Shown here: positions 58,424-58,451 of the stretch, piece after piece
How positions within the stretch are numbered: the stretch's first letter is position 1
Layout: every line of letters begins with the position of its first letter
Origin: Paenibacillus barengoltzii NBRC 101215
GTDB taxonomy: Bacteria; Bacillota; Bacilli; Paenibacillales; Paenibacillaceae
Assembly (NCBI RefSeq): GCF_004000745.1
Contig: NZ_BILV01000037.1
Coordinates: forward strand, 1-58,451
Direction of reading: 5' to 3'
DNA: 58,451 nucleotides
Translations under genes and position numbers: made by a program
Notes under the pieces: generated by a model
Seen by the model: only the letters and a program-made list of their open reading frames with translations
Database searches by the model: none
What the model was told of the DNA's origin: nothing

Positions 58424-58451
58424 ACCTCTCTCCCCTTCAAGTGCGAAGTTT

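Noticed and set aside
1-58451. tRNA or rRNA genes
   Set aside because: I saw no cloverleaf with a GGTTCGAATCC-type arm and no rRNA-like stretch, but without a covariance search a single tRNA could be missed.

Overview
The window looks like chromosome of an endospore-forming Paenibacillaceae bacterium, most likely Paenibacillus. The reasons are a mutL-mutS-amidoligase-cotE neighbourhood, a CotE spore coat protein, moderate GC, strong GGAGG-type ribosome sites with some GTG and TTG starts, and many LplB/LplC-type sugar ABC transporters with membrane AraC (YesS-type) regulators. This is inferred from gene content; no 16S or other marker is present.

Layout. 1-8.2 kb: mismatch repair (mutL 5' part, mutS), an amidoligase-like protein, cotE and an aromatic-acid-exporter-like membrane protein. 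8.4-12.2 kb: a transposase remnant, an AT-rich secreted protein and a NitT/TauT-type ABC transporter. 12.2-18 kb: M32 carboxypeptidase, a HesB-fold protein, beta-carbonic anhydrase, a MalY/PatB-type aminotransferase and a DrrAB-type ABC exporter. 18-21.3 kb: a glycan-modifying cluster with a methyltransferase, two tandem-duplicated rhamnosyltransferase-like proteins and a GT-D fold protein. 21.3-23.1 kb: a decayed ABC-F gene behind a terminator-type leader, downstream of a drug-efflux-like MFS gene with a palindromic operator.

23.2-30.5 kb is one long minus-strand operon: an unknown protein, a PHP phosphoesterase, a divergent glycerophosphodiesterase, a LacI regulator and a complete ABC importer. 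A LacI-type operator sits upstream. 30.6-43.6 kb is a polysaccharide-utilisation locus: a secreted beta-helix protein with a discoidin domain (lyase candidate), a GH88 unsaturated glucuronyl hydrolase, an LplBC-type permease pair, two paralogous solute-binding lipoproteins, a YesS-type regulator and a secreted TIM-barrel protein. The expected flow is secreted depolymerisation, uptake of unsaturated oligosaccharides and intracellular removal of the unsaturated uronate. 43.6-48 kb holds small accessory genes (truncated HTH, DinB, YdeI, lipoprotein, AraC, epoxide hydrolase). 48-53.9 kb is a sugar-oxidation operon (two Gfo/Idh/MocA dehydrogenases, ThuA, two TIM-barrel isomerases, AraC) with a CcpA-type cre site.

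54-58.4 kb is a gene graveyard: a TetR/SDR chimeric pseudogene, a retropepsin-like two-gene unit, an antitoxin whose RelE-type toxin is broken, a gene split by an IS256-family element with a clear 8-bp target duplication, and a DUF6809-like protein. Novelty candidates are the MFS/ABC-F attenuation unit, the RBS-masking inverted repeat before the GT-D gene, the beta-helix/UGL locus, the phosphodiester operon and the retropepsin pair.
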